NCBI GenBank assembly: GCA_002328075.1
Contig: DCVT01000009.1
Location: forward strand, 1 to 62,760
Reading direction: 5' to 3'
DNA: 62,760 bases
Source: Anaerolineales bacterium UBA2181
GTDB taxonomy: Bacteria > Chloroflexota > Anaerolineae > Promineifilales > UBA4811
Shown here: piece by piece, positions 1 through 8,015 of the stretch
Numbering within the stretch: position 1 is the first letter of the stretch
Layout of the letters: each line of letters opens with the position of its first letter
Made by a program: the position numbers and the translations under genes
The notes under the pieces: generated by a model
The model's database searches: none
Seen by the model: only the letters and a program-made list of their open reading frames with translations
Told to the model about the DNA's origin: nothing

Positions 1-193
1 GCGCATAGACGGCCACCTTCTGAATGGGCGCCGGCGCCATGGCCTGCGGCAGTGGTTCGGTGATGATGATGGTGCCCGTCTCAACCTGGTAGCCCTGCAG
101 CTGACCGCTCCTGAACCAGCGCCAGGCCGTGCCATAGGACACGCCAACTTTTCGGGCGTACTCACTCAATTTCAAAGCGATATACAAGTACAT
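1..193 (-). CDS. IS607-family serine recombinase TnpA, N-terminal part (cut by window edge)
   Basis: The minus strand reads from ATG at 191-193 to the window edge. It gives a MerR-like winged-helix start (KLSEYARKVGVSYGTAWRWF, then SGQLQGYQVETGTIII) followed by a short linker and VAVYA, where the serine-recombinase catalytic domain normally begins. This arrangement is typical of IS607 TnpA, which catalyses transposition through a serine nucleophile. The catalytic Ser lies beyond the window, so intactness cannot be judged. In IS607 elements tnpB usually follows tnpA, and here it would lie outside. No terminal repeat is expected or seen for this family. Confidence 0.8.
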   Translation of the reverse strand, partial: MYLYIALKLSEYARKVGVSYGTAWRWFRSGQLQGYQVETGTIIITEPLPQAMAPAPIQKVAVYA

Positions 194-326
194 AAAACCA
201 TATGTATCAATAGGTGTGACTAAAATGAAGAAACAACTGCAATACCTCTGCCGAGGCCATTGCCGCGGGATACGTGGACGCCTCGCGATAGTGTACCGGA
301 AAGTAAGGCCAGCTCCCAAAGAATGC

Positions 327-355
327 TTGACACAGAACAGATGTTCAGTTACAAT
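327..355 (+). promoter_or_regulatory. lexA promoter (TTGACA-17-TACAAT)
   Basis: The -35 TTGACA is at 327-332 and the -10 TACAAT at 350-355, separated by exactly 17 bases. This is a near-consensus sigma70-type promoter. Transcription would start near 362, about 57 bases upstream of the lexA ATG. Confidence 0.85.
335..346 (+). promoter_or_regulatory. LexA/SOS box (GAAC-AGAT-GTTC)
   Basis: GAACAGATGTTC fits the Gram-positive/Chloroflexota SOS consensus GAACRNRYGTTC exactly. It lies inside the spacer between -35 and -10, so bound LexA would exclude RNA polymerase. This indicates negative autoregulation of lexA. Confidence 0.88.
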
Positions 356-418
356 GGTGCTATATCGAACAAATGAGCGAACGCGCAGGGCAGGGGAATA
401 AGGCGAGTGGAGGATGAC

Positions 419-1093
419 ATGAGCGAACCGAACAGGCTTTCACACCGGCAGCAGGCGATGCTGGATTTCATCCGGAGCTTCATGGTTGAGACTGGCTATC
501 CGCCAACCATCCGCGAGATCGGCCGGGCGGTGGGCATCAGCTCGACATCCGTGGTGAACTATAACCTGAACCGACTGCAGGAGATGAAGTATCTCTCGCG
601 CGAACGAGACGTCTCTCGGGGACTGAGGCTGTCGGTCGGCAAATCAAGACTGATACCGGATGTGGTCAGGATTCCGCTGGCGGGCGGAATTCGGGCCGGC
701 GAACCGGTCGAGTTCAACGTGGAGGCTTTTGGGGACGAGGATCCGATTGAGCTGTCGCGGGACCTGTTGCCGCATTACGACCGCAGCCAACCGCTGTACG
801 CGTTGCAGGTTCGAGGGGACTCGATGATCGACGCCATGGTGAACGACGGGGATATCGTCATCATGACCCCGCATCATGCAGCGAGGGACGGGGACATGGT
901 CGCTGTGTGGTTGAGCGACCGCGACGAGAGCACGCTCAAGTATTACTATCAGGAGGGCGACCGCATACGGCTGCAGCCGGCAAACCCGATCATGGCCCCG
1001 ATTCTGGTGGATCCGTCGGTGGTGCAGGTCAAGGGAAAGGTGCTCATGGTGGTGCGCCAGCTCGGAAAGCCGGCCGCACATCACTCGACGTAG
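419..1093 (+). CDS. lexA: SOS repressor LexA
   Basis: LexA represses DNA-damage genes and is inactivated by RecA-stimulated self-cleavage. The N-terminal winged HTH (residues about 1-65, with YPPTIREIGRAVGISSTSVV) is followed by the Ala-Gly cleavage site in PLAGGIRAGEP and an S24 peptidase fold. The catalytic Ser is in GDSMIDAMVNDGD and the Lys in DESTLKYYY. ATG 419 is preferred over the in-frame GTG at 407 because GGAGG at 409-413 is well placed for it. The length (224 aa) is normal. The 3' end overlaps the convergent SHOCT-like gene by 13 bases. Expression is evidently under its own SOS box. Confidence 0.96.
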   Translation: MSEPNRLSHRQQAMLDFIRSFMVETGYPPTIREIGRAVGISSTSVVNYNLNRLQEMKYLSRERDVSRGLRLSVGKSRLIPDVVRIPLAGGIRAGEPVEFNVEAFGDEDPIELSRDLLPHYDRSQPLYALQVRGDSMIDAMVNDGDIVIMTPHHAARDGDMVAVWLSDRDESTLKYYYQEGDRIRLQPANPIMAPILVDPSVVQVKGKVLMVVRQLGKPAAHHST

Positions 1094-1452
1094 ATTTCAA
1101 CCCGCTCGCCGGCGTTCTCGTCTGTGATGTCGGCGATGCGGCCGTATGCTCCCTGCCGGATGGCAGTCACAATCTCCTCGTAATTGAACCCTTCAATACC
1201 CGGTGCAAATCGGGCACCCATCCTGACGCCCACGTTCACCAAACCCATGGGAATTGAGACGTTTACCTTGGCCTTGCCGGAGGCAAGGTCGGTGACCCTC
1301 ACCCGAAACAGGCGTGGCCGAGTGGGGGCGTCGGTTTCGCGCGGGTGTGAACCCTCTTCCAGCGCCCGCAGCAATTTGCTCCCTTCCTCAGCGGTGATCT
1401 TGCCGCTGGCAATCAGATTAAGTACTTGAATGCGTTCCTCAGATGTTGCCAT
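1081..1452 (-). CDS. SHOCT-like domain protein, last gene of the DUF2089 operon
   Basis: This 123-residue soluble protein begins with a helical-hairpin module (EERIQVLNLIASGKITAEEG, then LLRALEEG), a SHOCT-like/YvlB-N type segment. A beta-rich domain follows (VRVTDLASGKAKVNVSIPMG, then GVRMGARFAPGIEGF) and ends in ERVEIYVE. It is a clear paralogue of the 6221-6604 protein in the same operon: same order, same IP(L/M)-(G)LxxxGxRxGARFAP core. There is no signal peptide or membrane segment. It overlaps the preceding GNAT gene by 14 bases and converges on lexA. The function is unknown; such domains occur in envelope-stress proteins, but a link here is inference. Confidence 0.85.
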   Translation of the reverse strand: MATSEERIQVLNLIASGKITAEEGSKLLRALEEGSHPRETDAPTRPRLFRVRVTDLASGKAKVNVSIPMGLVNVGVRMGARFAPGIEGFNYEEIVTAIRQGAYGRIADITDENAGERVEIYVE

Positions 1453-2458
1453 CGCTATCTCCGCCTTGGGGTTTCAGCTGCAGCTGCATCAGAATGAGTG
1501 TGCGATCAGCGCGAAAACCAGCCTCGCGAAACCGCTCTTCAGCCGTTTTTTCTTCAGATGGGTGGTCGATGACGACGGTTCCATCACCTGCACGGTCAAC
1601 TGCGCTCAAGGCCTCTTGCAGCAGGTCACCTTCCACCTGCCCAACGGCTCCTGTTCTCACTCGCAATGTGAGCCGGTAGCGGCCAGCAATACCATGCAAT
1701 TCGACATAGCCGTCCAGAATTCCATCGAAGGGGGCCGGGGCGACCCAACGCCGCATCGTTTCGTCGTTGAGAAGCTGTAGCAGGGAGCGCCACCACCGGG
1801 GCCGAAAGTGGGGCATGGTAAGCGGATCAGGCCAACCCTGGGCGGCCACAGTCACCGATCGGAACAGCTGCCATAGGGCGAGCCAGTCTTTGGACTGTGC
1901 CGGACGAACAGGACTACCGGATGTGTGGAGCGCACCTAACCTTGGCCGGCCGGTCGAGATCCAACGGGTCACGCTCCCCAATGGTCGAAATCCCATCCTC
2001 TGGTATAACGCCACCGCCGGGTTGGTATCGCGAACCTGCAAACTGATCTGGCGCCCGCTACGGTTGAGAACCTGGTCGATGGTGGCCTCCATCAACCGCC
2101 GGCCGATCCCCTGACCGCGAAAGTCGGGGTGAACCGCCACGTTGGCAACCTGCCAGTTCCCGGGTCGCCGCGCGGAATTGCCGACGGTCACGTTGCCTAC
2201 CACCCGGCCGGACTCCTCCCAGATGATTCCTGGAAAAAGGCTTCCGGCCGCGCTGGACCAGGGAGAGATCAAATGGAGCATCAGTCCGCTGCGAGCTAGT
2301 GACCGGGCTTCCCGGATCATCTGGCGCCCACCCGGGTCCAGATCGTCGGCAAAGACAGTCTCCAGCAGGTCTGCCACCGCACCAAGGTCGCGCGCCGGAT
2401 TAAGCGGTCGCGCCCCGGTGCGGGGGGGGTGCAGGTTGAGGGCGAGCCGAGCAGCCAT
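1439..2458 (-). CDS. GNAT-family N-acetyltransferase, two-lobed
   Basis: A 339-residue protein. The N-terminal half (residues about 20-165) is a typical GNAT fold: the acetyl-CoA pyrophosphate-binding loop is VHPDFRGQGIGRRLM, followed by VRDTNPAVALYQRMGFRPLG. The C-terminal half (about 180-339) resembles a second GNAT-like lobe lacking a clear loop, ending in RFREAGFRADRTLILMQL, as in double-GNAT proteins where one lobe is degenerate. The substrate is unknown. It follows the M29 peptidase by 18 bases and overlaps the next gene, so it is co-transcribed in the eight-gene operon. A small-molecule or peptide acetyltransferase role would suit peptidase and transporter neighbours, but this is inferred. 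Confidence 0.86.
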   Translation of the reverse strand: MAARLALNLHPPRTGARPLNPARDLGAVADLLETVFADDLDPGGRQMIREARSLARSGLMLHLISPWSSAAGSLFPGIIWEESGRVVGNVTVGNSARRPGNWQVANVAVHPDFRGQGIGRRLMEATIDQVLNRSGRQISLQVRDTNPAVALYQRMGFRPLGSVTRWISTGRPRLGALHTSGSPVRPAQSKDWLALWQLFRSVTVAAQGWPDPLTMPHFRPRWWRSLLQLLNDETMRRWVAPAPFDGILDGYVELHGIAGRYRLTLRVRTGAVGQVEGDLLQEALSAVDRAGDGTVVIDHPSEEKTAEERFREAGFRADRTLILMQLQLKPQGGDSDGNI

Positions 2459-2476
2459 TCTTCCTCAGAGGGCATG

Positions 2477-3598
2477 CTATCCGGCGGATTGGAGCTGAAT
2501 CACAAACCGGCCGTTCCGGTAAAGCAGCTCTCCGTCCACCCAAATCTCACCGCCATCACGCAGATCGCAGATCATGTCCCAGTGGATGGCGGAGGTGTTC
2601 TGACTGCCGGTCTCGGGATAGCCCTGGCCCAGTGCCAGGTGGAAACTGCCACCGATCTTTTCGTCAAAGAGTATCTGGCGGGTGAAACGGGTGATTCCCT
2701 GATTGGTGCCGATGGCAAACTCGCCTACATACCGAGCGCCATCATCGGCATCCAGCATTTGAAACAGATAGTCCTGATTCTTTTGAGCGTTGGCTTGCAC
2801 CACACGGCCCTGATCAAAGAAAAGTCGGACGCCGGTCACCTCCCGGCCGCCGTGGATGGCCGGATAGGAAAAGGAAACATGACCGTTGACGCTGTCCTCA
2901 ACTGGGCCGGTAAAGACCTCGCCGTCCGGCATGTTGAACCGGCCATCGGCATTGATAAAGGTCCGACCGGCTACTGAGAGACTGAGATCAGTGTCCGGGC
3001 CGACGATGCGTACCTGTTCCTTGCCTTTTAGCCAGTCCACGATCTGCTGCTGCCAGGAAGAGAACCGGCGCCAATAGCCCACCGGGTCATCCAGGTCGGG
3101 CAAGCACGCGCCAAAGCAGAAATCAGCATATTCCGCCAGGCTCATCTCGGCGTCCTGAGCAAATGCGTCAGTAGGGTAAATGGTCAAGGTCCAACGGAAA
3201 TCACCGCGGGCCGTGCGTTCGGCCACTATCCTGGAGATTTCCGATCGCGCCTGTCGATGGAGGACCAGCTTTCGTGGATCCAGGTTGCTCAACGCCTTGG
3301 TGTTGGCAGAAGCGTTCAGATAGATGCTGGCATCAAAGGTGTTAACCAATAGGCGGTAGGGTTCGTGCACGTATTCCAATTGCTGATCAGAAGCGTGTCG
3401 CAGGAGAAGCTCGGCTTGGCGCGGCAACACGGCCTGTAGCCAAGGGTGCCCGCCTGCCTCAAGGGTCTTCCGAAAGACTGCCTCCAGAAGCGGCTCGGCC
3501 AGGGTCTCGCCGCTAATGTACACAGTGTCACCGGGTTTGACGGCGACTGAGTAATTCACCAGGACATCTGCCAGTTTGTCTATCCGCGGATCAATCAT
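2477..3598 (-). CDS. M29-family aminopeptidase (thermophilic metallopeptidase family)
   Basis: A 373-residue cytosolic metallo-aminopeptidase removing N-terminal residues from peptides. The N-terminal domain starts DPRIDKLADVLVNYSVAVKPGD, the family signature. The metal ligands of M29 are visible in order: Glu in GEVFTGPVEDS, Glu in YVGEFAIGTN, His in FHLALGQGYPETG, and His and Asp in IHWDMICDL. ATG 3598 is chosen over the GTG directly before it because GGAG lies seven bases upstream. The 96-base gap to the MFS gene is the longest inside the operon. The family is usually around 370-410 aa, so this copy is complete. Confidence 0.93.
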   Translation of the reverse strand: MIDPRIDKLADVLVNYSVAVKPGDTVYISGETLAEPLLEAVFRKTLEAGGHPWLQAVLPRQAELLLRHASDQQLEYVHEPYRLLVNTFDASIYLNASANTKALSNLDPRKLVLHRQARSEISRIVAERTARGDFRWTLTIYPTDAFAQDAEMSLAEYADFCFGACLPDLDDPVGYWRRFSSWQQQIVDWLKGKEQVRIVGPDTDLSLSVAGRTFINADGRFNMPDGEVFTGPVEDSVNGHVSFSYPAIHGGREVTGVRLFFDQGRVVQANAQKNQDYLFQMLDADDGARYVGEFAIGTNQGITRFTRQILFDEKIGGSFHLALGQGYPETGSQNTSAIHWDMICDLRDGGEIWVDGELLYRNGRFVIQLQSAG

Positions 3599-3694
3599 CA
3601 CCAGTCTCCATATGCCGGCGGCAGGCGTTGGGTGCCCGTGTTTCCGCCTTGGATGGTAACAACTATCGGCCCAGAAGGCAAATGCGCCGGTCGG

Positions 3695-4999
3695 TTAATC
3701 AAGAGCCCGGCCGAGCATGGCCGTGCTCACTGTCGGTTTCCCTGAACCGGCGGCGGATTGGTGGTTCTGCTCCAGATTCATGATGGAAGGCACCAGAAAG
3801 CAGCCCAGGGCGAGCACGGTGATGAAAAGCCCTCCGCCGGTGTACCATGACCGTATTCCGATCCGGTCTGCCAAAGGTCCGGCCATAACCAGGCTCAGCG
3901 GCATCATGGCGGAGGTGAGGCTGCCCACCAAGGAAAAAACTCGCCCCTGCAATTCAGGAGCCACTGCGGATTGTAGCAGTGCGAAAAACGGTCCGTTGAC
4001 CAGCGGATTCATGATTCCGGCTGCAAACAAAACCGCCAGCGCCAGCCAGAGTGACCCTTGTGGGGCCAGACCCACGCCCGCGACGGCCAACCCCTCCAGC
4101 GTCAGGGCGCTCAGCGCAGTGAGGATGCGGCTTTGAAAGCCGCCCCACACACTCAGCAAGAGGCCCCCGGCGACCATACCTACACCCCAGGCTGACTCCA
4201 GCCAGCCTAACTCCAGCGGTCCGCCGCCAAAGTGGTCTGTCACCAGCAACGGCATGAGCGAAAAGGCCGGGTTGATGACGAAATTGATGACCATCGCCAT
4301 GCCGATGACTGCCATCAGGCCGGGCCAGGACCACAGATAACGCAGCCCCGCTCGCATTCCCGACATTGATTTCCGGTCCTGATTGCTTTGGACGTTGCGG
4401 GCTGGCCGGGGGATGGCAAAAACCAGCAGCGGGCCAATGGCAATCGCGGCCGTGACCATGTCCACGACCATGATCTGGTGCATGGGCAAGAACGCCAGCA
4501 AGAGCGCGGCCAACGGAGGCGCTCCGACGCCCAGCACCCCTTGCGCCGTCTGATTGAGCCCTGCTATCCGAGAGAGCTGCTTTTCCGGGACCATCAAGGA
4601 GGTGGACGAGTACATGGACGGCCAGTGGAATGCCTCTCCCAATGACCGTGCCAGCATGGCCCCGTACACGTGCCATACCGTGGCAGAACCCCTCCAAAAA
4701 AGTATGGCTACCCAAAGGGCCACCAAAGCCACAAAGGCATCGGCGGCGATCATCACCTTGCGCCGGTCCCACCGATCAACTAGTACACCCGCGAACGGCC
4801 CTATCAGCACCCCGGGCAAGATGGCCGCCAGCGTAGCCAATGCCAGGACCGTGGCCGACCGAGTTTGCTCGGTTAACCACCAGACCAGGGCAAACTGAGC
4901 CAACCGGCTGCCGGCCATGGAACCGGCTTGGGCGATCCAGATGGAAAAGAACCGCAACTTCCAGCCGTCGGTCAACTCGCGGGAAGATTCCGTGCTCAT
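3695..4999 (-). CDS. MFS transporter (drug/macrolide-efflux-like)
   Basis: A 434-residue integral membrane protein with about 12 hydrophobic segments. The MFS loop 2-3 motif appears as GVLVDRWDRRKVMIAADAFVAL. The start SSRELTDGWKLRFFSIWIAQAGSMAGSRLAQFALVWWLTE resembles the macrolide-efflux branch of the superfamily. The C-terminal half repeats the pattern (GPLADRIGIRSWYTGGG). It starts inside the stop region of the DUF4097-like gene (4-base overlap), so translation is coupled. The substrate cannot be read from the sequence. Export of an envelope-active compound would suit an operon of stress-like proteins, but that is inference. Confidence 0.9.
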   Translation of the reverse strand: MSTESSRELTDGWKLRFFSIWIAQAGSMAGSRLAQFALVWWLTEQTRSATVLALATLAAILPGVLIGPFAGVLVDRWDRRKVMIAADAFVALVALWVAILFWRGSATVWHVYGAMLARSLGEAFHWPSMYSSTSLMVPEKQLSRIAGLNQTAQGVLGVGAPPLAALLLAFLPMHQIMVVDMVTAAIAIGPLLVFAIPRPARNVQSNQDRKSMSGMRAGLRYLWSWPGLMAVIGMAMVINFVINPAFSLMPLLVTDHFGGGPLELGWLESAWGVGMVAGGLLLSVWGGFQSRILTALSALTLEGLAVAGVGLAPQGSLWLALAVLFAAGIMNPLVNGPFFALLQSAVAPELQGRVFSLVGSLTSAMMPLSLVMAGPLADRIGIRSWYTGGGLFITVLALGCFLVPSIMNLEQNHQSAAGSGKPTVSTAMLGRALD

Positions 5000-6207
5000 C
5001 GCACGTTGAGCGCCTCCAGCAGTGCCTCGGCTTCATCCACGCTAATCCTTCCCTCAGCGACCATGTTCAGAATGACCATCCGCTCTTCGTTGGTCACGGG
5101 TTCGCTGGTCTTCTCCGGCACGGTGGGTCCGCCCCCGACCGTGCGGGAAACACGATCGGTTCGGCCATAGGTTCGGCCGGCTCGGCGTCGGGCGAGCTCA
5201 GCCTGACGTTCGGCAGTTCGCCGTATCCGTTCAGCCGCCTTTTCAGCCTGCCTGTGAGCCCGTTCGGTTGCGCGCGCTGCCTGCTCATTAAGGTGGCCGA
5301 CCCCTGACAGCTTTTCTTCCAGTCGAGCACTCATTCGCCCCATCTGGCGGTCGATCTGGGCGGCGATCTCCTCTGCCAGGCCTGCAAACTCCATTCCCAG
5401 GTCGCTGCCCAACGCAGCTATCTCTTGTCCCACCTCATCCCAATCACTCTCGGATCCAGCCTCGCGGGCGGCAAAAACCAGTTCTCTGCCAGCTTCCAGC
5501 ATTATCGTGGAGCCGCCGTCACCCAGCCGACCCGTGACCTCTTGATGCGAACTTGCGGTCTGCGTCAGCCTGGCCTTGACCATCGGCTGACCCCGGCCGC
5601 AGCGGAGCGTCAGGTCGGCGCTGGTGTCGGCGGGCACCCGTGCAACAATGCTGCCACCGGCTTTCAAGCTTATCTGTGAGCCAGGAACAACGGCGGTTCG
5701 TAAACGAATGTCACCCAAGACGTCAGGTGCCTGCGCATCGCCCGCCAGGTCGCGCAAGCCCAGGTCCCGCCCAGCATGATCGATCTGCAGTCGCCCGTTG
5801 AGGCCCCGGACGCTCATGTCTCCCAACACCTCCTGTACGAGTAGTTTACCTTCCACCACGCGGGCAGAGAGGTCGCCTCGTACGTGCTCGATGGAGACTG
5901 CACCAACCCCACTCAATACGAGGTCACCCCGGACATTGGCCAGCGCAATTGACCCTTCAATCCGCTTGATGACAACATCACCGTTGACCTCTCCGGCCTG
6001 CAATTGGGTATCGTAGGGAGCGTCGATCCGCAGGTCAGACTGGCCCTCCACCATGACAGTCTGGCCCTCCTGCTGCGTGTGTAGCTGTTCAACGTCGCTT
6101 TGGATGCGAATCATCGGTCTGGACCACCCCTGCATGACCACGTCACCGCGGCAGTGCACGAGCGACAGAACCGGGCTCTCTTGCACTTCAAAGCACTGGC
6201 TTGCCAT
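4996..6207 (-). CDS. DUF4097-like beta-repeat protein with coiled coil and C-terminal SHOCT-like module
   Basis: A 403-residue protein with three parts. Residues about 10-230 are a repetitive beta-strand domain with recurring GD(V/L/M) steps (GDVVIKR, GDLVLSG, GDLSARV, GDMSVRG, GDIRLRT), like DUF4097/bactofilin-type beta-helices. Residues about 240-360 are highly charged and helical (RATERAHRQAEKAAERIRR), a likely coiled coil. The last 35 residues (EERMVILNMVAEGRISVDEA) repeat the helical module that opens the 1081-1452 and 6221-6604 proteins. There is no signal peptide, so it is probably cytoplasmic or a polymer-forming scaffold. The function is unknown. Confidence 0.83.
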   Translation of the reverse strand: MASQCFEVQESPVLSLVHCRGDVVMQGWSRPMIRIQSDVEQLHTQQEGQTVMVEGQSDLRIDAPYDTQLQAGEVNGDVVIKRIEGSIALANVRGDLVLSGVGAVSIEHVRGDLSARVVEGKLLVQEVLGDMSVRGLNGRLQIDHAGRDLGLRDLAGDAQAPDVLGDIRLRTAVVPGSQISLKAGGSIVARVPADTSADLTLRCGRGQPMVKARLTQTASSHQEVTGRLGDGGSTIMLEAGRELVFAAREAGSESDWDEVGQEIAALGSDLGMEFAGLAEEIAAQIDRQMGRMSARLEEKLSGVGHLNEQAARATERAHRQAEKAAERIRRTAERQAELARRRAGRTYGRTDRVSRTVGGGPTVPEKTSEPVTNEERMVILNMVAEGRISVDEAEALLEALNVR

Positions 6208-6220
6208 GTCGTACCCCTCC

Positions 6221-6604
6221 TTAACTCACAAAGACCCGCACCGATTCGCCTTCCTCCTGGTCCTGGACCTCGACCAATACCTCGTCCTCCAGCGTATTGA
6301 TCTGGGCCAGAACCTCGTCCCAATTGAGCTGCTCGAGGTCGGGCGCATAGCGGGCTCCCAGCCGCAGGCCAATGCTGGCCAGAGCCAGCGGGATCTTGAC
6401 CGATACCTTGTGCCGGCCGCTGGTTGAATCCGACACCTGAACGTTCAGCCAGCGGGCTCTCTTGGATTGGCGAACCGGTGGGGGGTCGGTCGGCGGCGGC
6501 TCAGGCTGCTCCAGTTTCTTCAGGAGTTCGTCGGCTTCCCGGGCATCGATTGACCCATTGGCCAACATCTGAATTATCTCGCGTCGTCTCGTTTCGTATG
6601 ACAT
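6221..6604 (-). CDS. SHOCT-like domain protein (paralogue of 1081-1452)
   Basis: A 127-residue protein. The N-terminal module is ETRRREIIQMLANGSIDARE, followed by LLKKLEQ. A proline-rich linker follows (PEPPPTDPPPV), then the conserved beta domain (VQVSDSTSGRHKVSVKIPLA, then GLRLGARYAPDLEQL) and an acidic C-terminus ending SVRVFVS. It is clearly homologous to the last gene of the operon; both keep the KV(N/S)V(S/K)IP core. It sits 13 bases upstream of the DUF4097-like gene. No catalytic motif is seen, so it is probably a protein-interaction partner of the module-sharing neighbours. Confidence 0.85.
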   Translation of the reverse strand: MSYETRRREIIQMLANGSIDAREADELLKKLEQPEPPPTDPPPVRQSKRARWLNVQVSDSTSGRHKVSVKIPLALASIGLRLGARYAPDLEQLNWDEVLAQINTLEDEVLVEVQDQEEGESVRVFVS

Positions 6605-6613
6605 GAGAACCTC

Positions 6614-7273
6614 CTATGGTTTGATCGTCGGATCCGGCCGGCGCGTGATCCGGCCGACCCCCGAGATGCGCTGTTGTACAGTAGGATTGCCGCGGTACGA
6701 CACCGTTGCGCTCCCGCTGATCGATACGCTGAGTGCCTCGAGTGCGTGCACTGATACGCTCCCGGCACCGCTCACATTGACCCAGCACCGTTGACTCGGG
6801 AAATCGGCTGCCTCATAATGGCCAGCTCCGGTGACAGATACAGTTTGCTGAGATGAGGTACCCGTTAAAGCCACCCGAGAGGCTCCCGATAGCTGCGACT
6901 CGAGCTCGGTTACTGAAAGGTCGAGTTGAACATCGGCCGCTCCTGTGACTGTCAACTGGAACCGGTCGGCCGACATTGGGAACCCGGTCACAGCGGCCGC
7001 ACCGCTGATCTCAATCCCATCCAGCTGCTTCACTGTCACCCAGTATCTGATCGTGGAAGAGTAACCTGGCAAGTCGGGGCGCCATGAGGGTTCGCGCCGG
7101 ATGATCAACCTCCCATCGTGCACCTCGGTGAGGATGTGCGGAATCACCCGCGCGTCGGCTTCGATGGTCAGTGACTCCTCAGTGCCCGGCCGGTAGGTCA
7201 TCTTGCCCGCGCCTTCCAGCGCGATGGAATGGAAATTGGTGACCTCTCGCTGTTCCGACAGAATCTCGCTCAT
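6614..7273 (-). CDS. GIN-domain protein (DUF2807, putative auto-transporter adhesin head)
   Basis: A 219-residue beta-rich protein beginning EQREVTNFHSIALEGAGKMTY, the typical opening of the head GIN domain. It continues with successive strands each ending in GA/SGA (ISGAAAVTGF, VTGAADVQLD, LSGASRVALTG, VTGAGHYEA, VSGAGSVSVHAL, ISGSATVSYRG), which fold as a parallel beta-helix in this family. Family members are often extracellular, but no signal peptide is present here. It is the second gene of the operon, 9 bases after the DUF2089 gene. The family's role is not established. Confidence 0.88.
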   Translation of the reverse strand: MSEILSEQREVTNFHSIALEGAGKMTYRPGTEESLTIEADARVIPHILTEVHDGRLIIRREPSWRPDLPGYSSTIRYWVTVKQLDGIEISGAAAVTGFPMSADRFQLTVTGAADVQLDLSVTELESQLSGASRVALTGTSSQQTVSVTGAGHYEAADFPSQRCWVNVSGAGSVSVHALEALSVSISGSATVSYRGNPTVQQRISGVGRITRRPDPTIKP

Positions 7274-7282
7274 GGTTTTGCC

Positions 7283-7681
7283 TCAGGCATCGGCCGAGTT
7301 TTTACCCTGCAGCAAATTCATCGCCACTTCAGACGTGATGCGACCGGCCGCCAGGTCCGCCAGAATGGCTCGACGCTCATCCTCCGAGACGACAAAGGCT
7401 GCTGTTGCGGAGGCGTCCACCTCGTATCCCAAGGCACGGATCACATCCTCCAGCCGGCTGCGAACCGTGGGATAAGAGATGCCCAATTCCTCTTGCATGC
7501 GGGTGAGCTTGCCTTCGCAGTGGACAAAGGTCTCGACGAATGCCAATTGTTCCTCGCTCAACTTTGCCAACCGGCCGAGACTAAAGCGCCCATCGATGGC
7601 AGTGGCGCAACTCGGGCAGTAAAGGCGAGCCACAATCAACGGGTCGTGACACACAGGGCATTGAGTAATGACTGGGTACAT
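7283..7681 (-). CDS. DUF2089 zinc-ribbon/HTH protein, likely operon regulator
   Basis: A 132-residue protein starting at ATG 7681 (MYPVITQCPVCHDPL). An upstream in-frame start at 7762 would lie inside the -35 box and is rejected. The N-terminus has a four-Cys zinc ribbon (CPVCH and YCPSCAT). The middle is a predicted HTH (EEQLAFVETFVHCEGKLTRM, then QEELGISYPTVRSRLEDVI), standard for DUF2089. The C-terminus (EDERRAILADLAAGRITSEV) is the same helical module shared by three other proteins of the operon. It is the first gene after a strong promoter, with three AACATTG repeats in the leader, consistent with autoregulation. That regulatory role is inferred. Confidence 0.87.
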   Translation of the reverse strand: MYPVITQCPVCHDPLIVARLYCPSCATAIDGRFSLGRLAKLSEEQLAFVETFVHCEGKLTRMQEELGISYPTVRSRLEDVIRALGYEVDASATAAFVVSEDERRAILADLAAGRITSEVAMNLLQGKNSADA

Positions 7682-7693
7682 GATATTGAGTCC

Positions 7694-7737
7694 AACATTG
7701 AAAATCTTAACATCAACATTGAAATTTCTAAACATTG
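7694..7737 (-). promoter_or_regulatory. Three AACATTG direct repeats downstream of the DUF2089 promoter (candidate operator)
   Basis: On the plus strand AACATTG occurs at 7694-7700, 7715-7721 and 7731-7737. The first two copies extend to CAACATTGAAA. Spacings are 21 and 16 bases, near two and one and a half helical turns, and the third copy overlaps the -10 box. This AT-rich 45-base patch stands out from the GC-rich surroundings and is a plausible binding region for the adjacent HTH protein. Confidence 0.45.
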
Positions 7738-7762
7738 TAGTGCAATACGGGGTGTTTGTCAA
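7734..7762 (-). promoter_or_regulatory. Promoter of the DUF2089-GIN-SHOCT operon (TTGACA-17-TACAAT)
   Basis: On the minus strand the -35 TTGACA is at 7762-7757 and the -10 TACAAT at 7739-7734, with a 17-base spacer. The hexamers and spacing are identical to those of the lexA and alaS promoters in this window. Transcription would start near 7727, giving a leader of roughly 45 bases. Confidence 0.85.
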
Positions 7763-8015
7763 GTGGCGGTTTCAGTTTTTCCCAAGAGGCTATCTCAGCT
7801 AACTGGCCTGGCCGCCCTGGATTCATTGGGCGCATTGTTATTGCCCTGCGCCATTTCCGGGCAGCAGCCGCACATCTGGCCACAAAATGCAGCGGTTGAG
7901 ACCGTGGCCATACGCCAGGAGATCTCTTTGGGTCAACCCGTTCAGCACGACACCGCGAGGCCGCGCCAGCGGCAGGGGCTTGACGAAGGGAGGGGGTGGA
8001 CAGGCACGTACGTGG

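Noticed and set aside
644..1084. Long minus-strand reading frame across lexA
   Set aside because: It is antisense to a certain lexA gene, histidine/arginine-rich and has no motif; a shadow of high-GC coding sequence.
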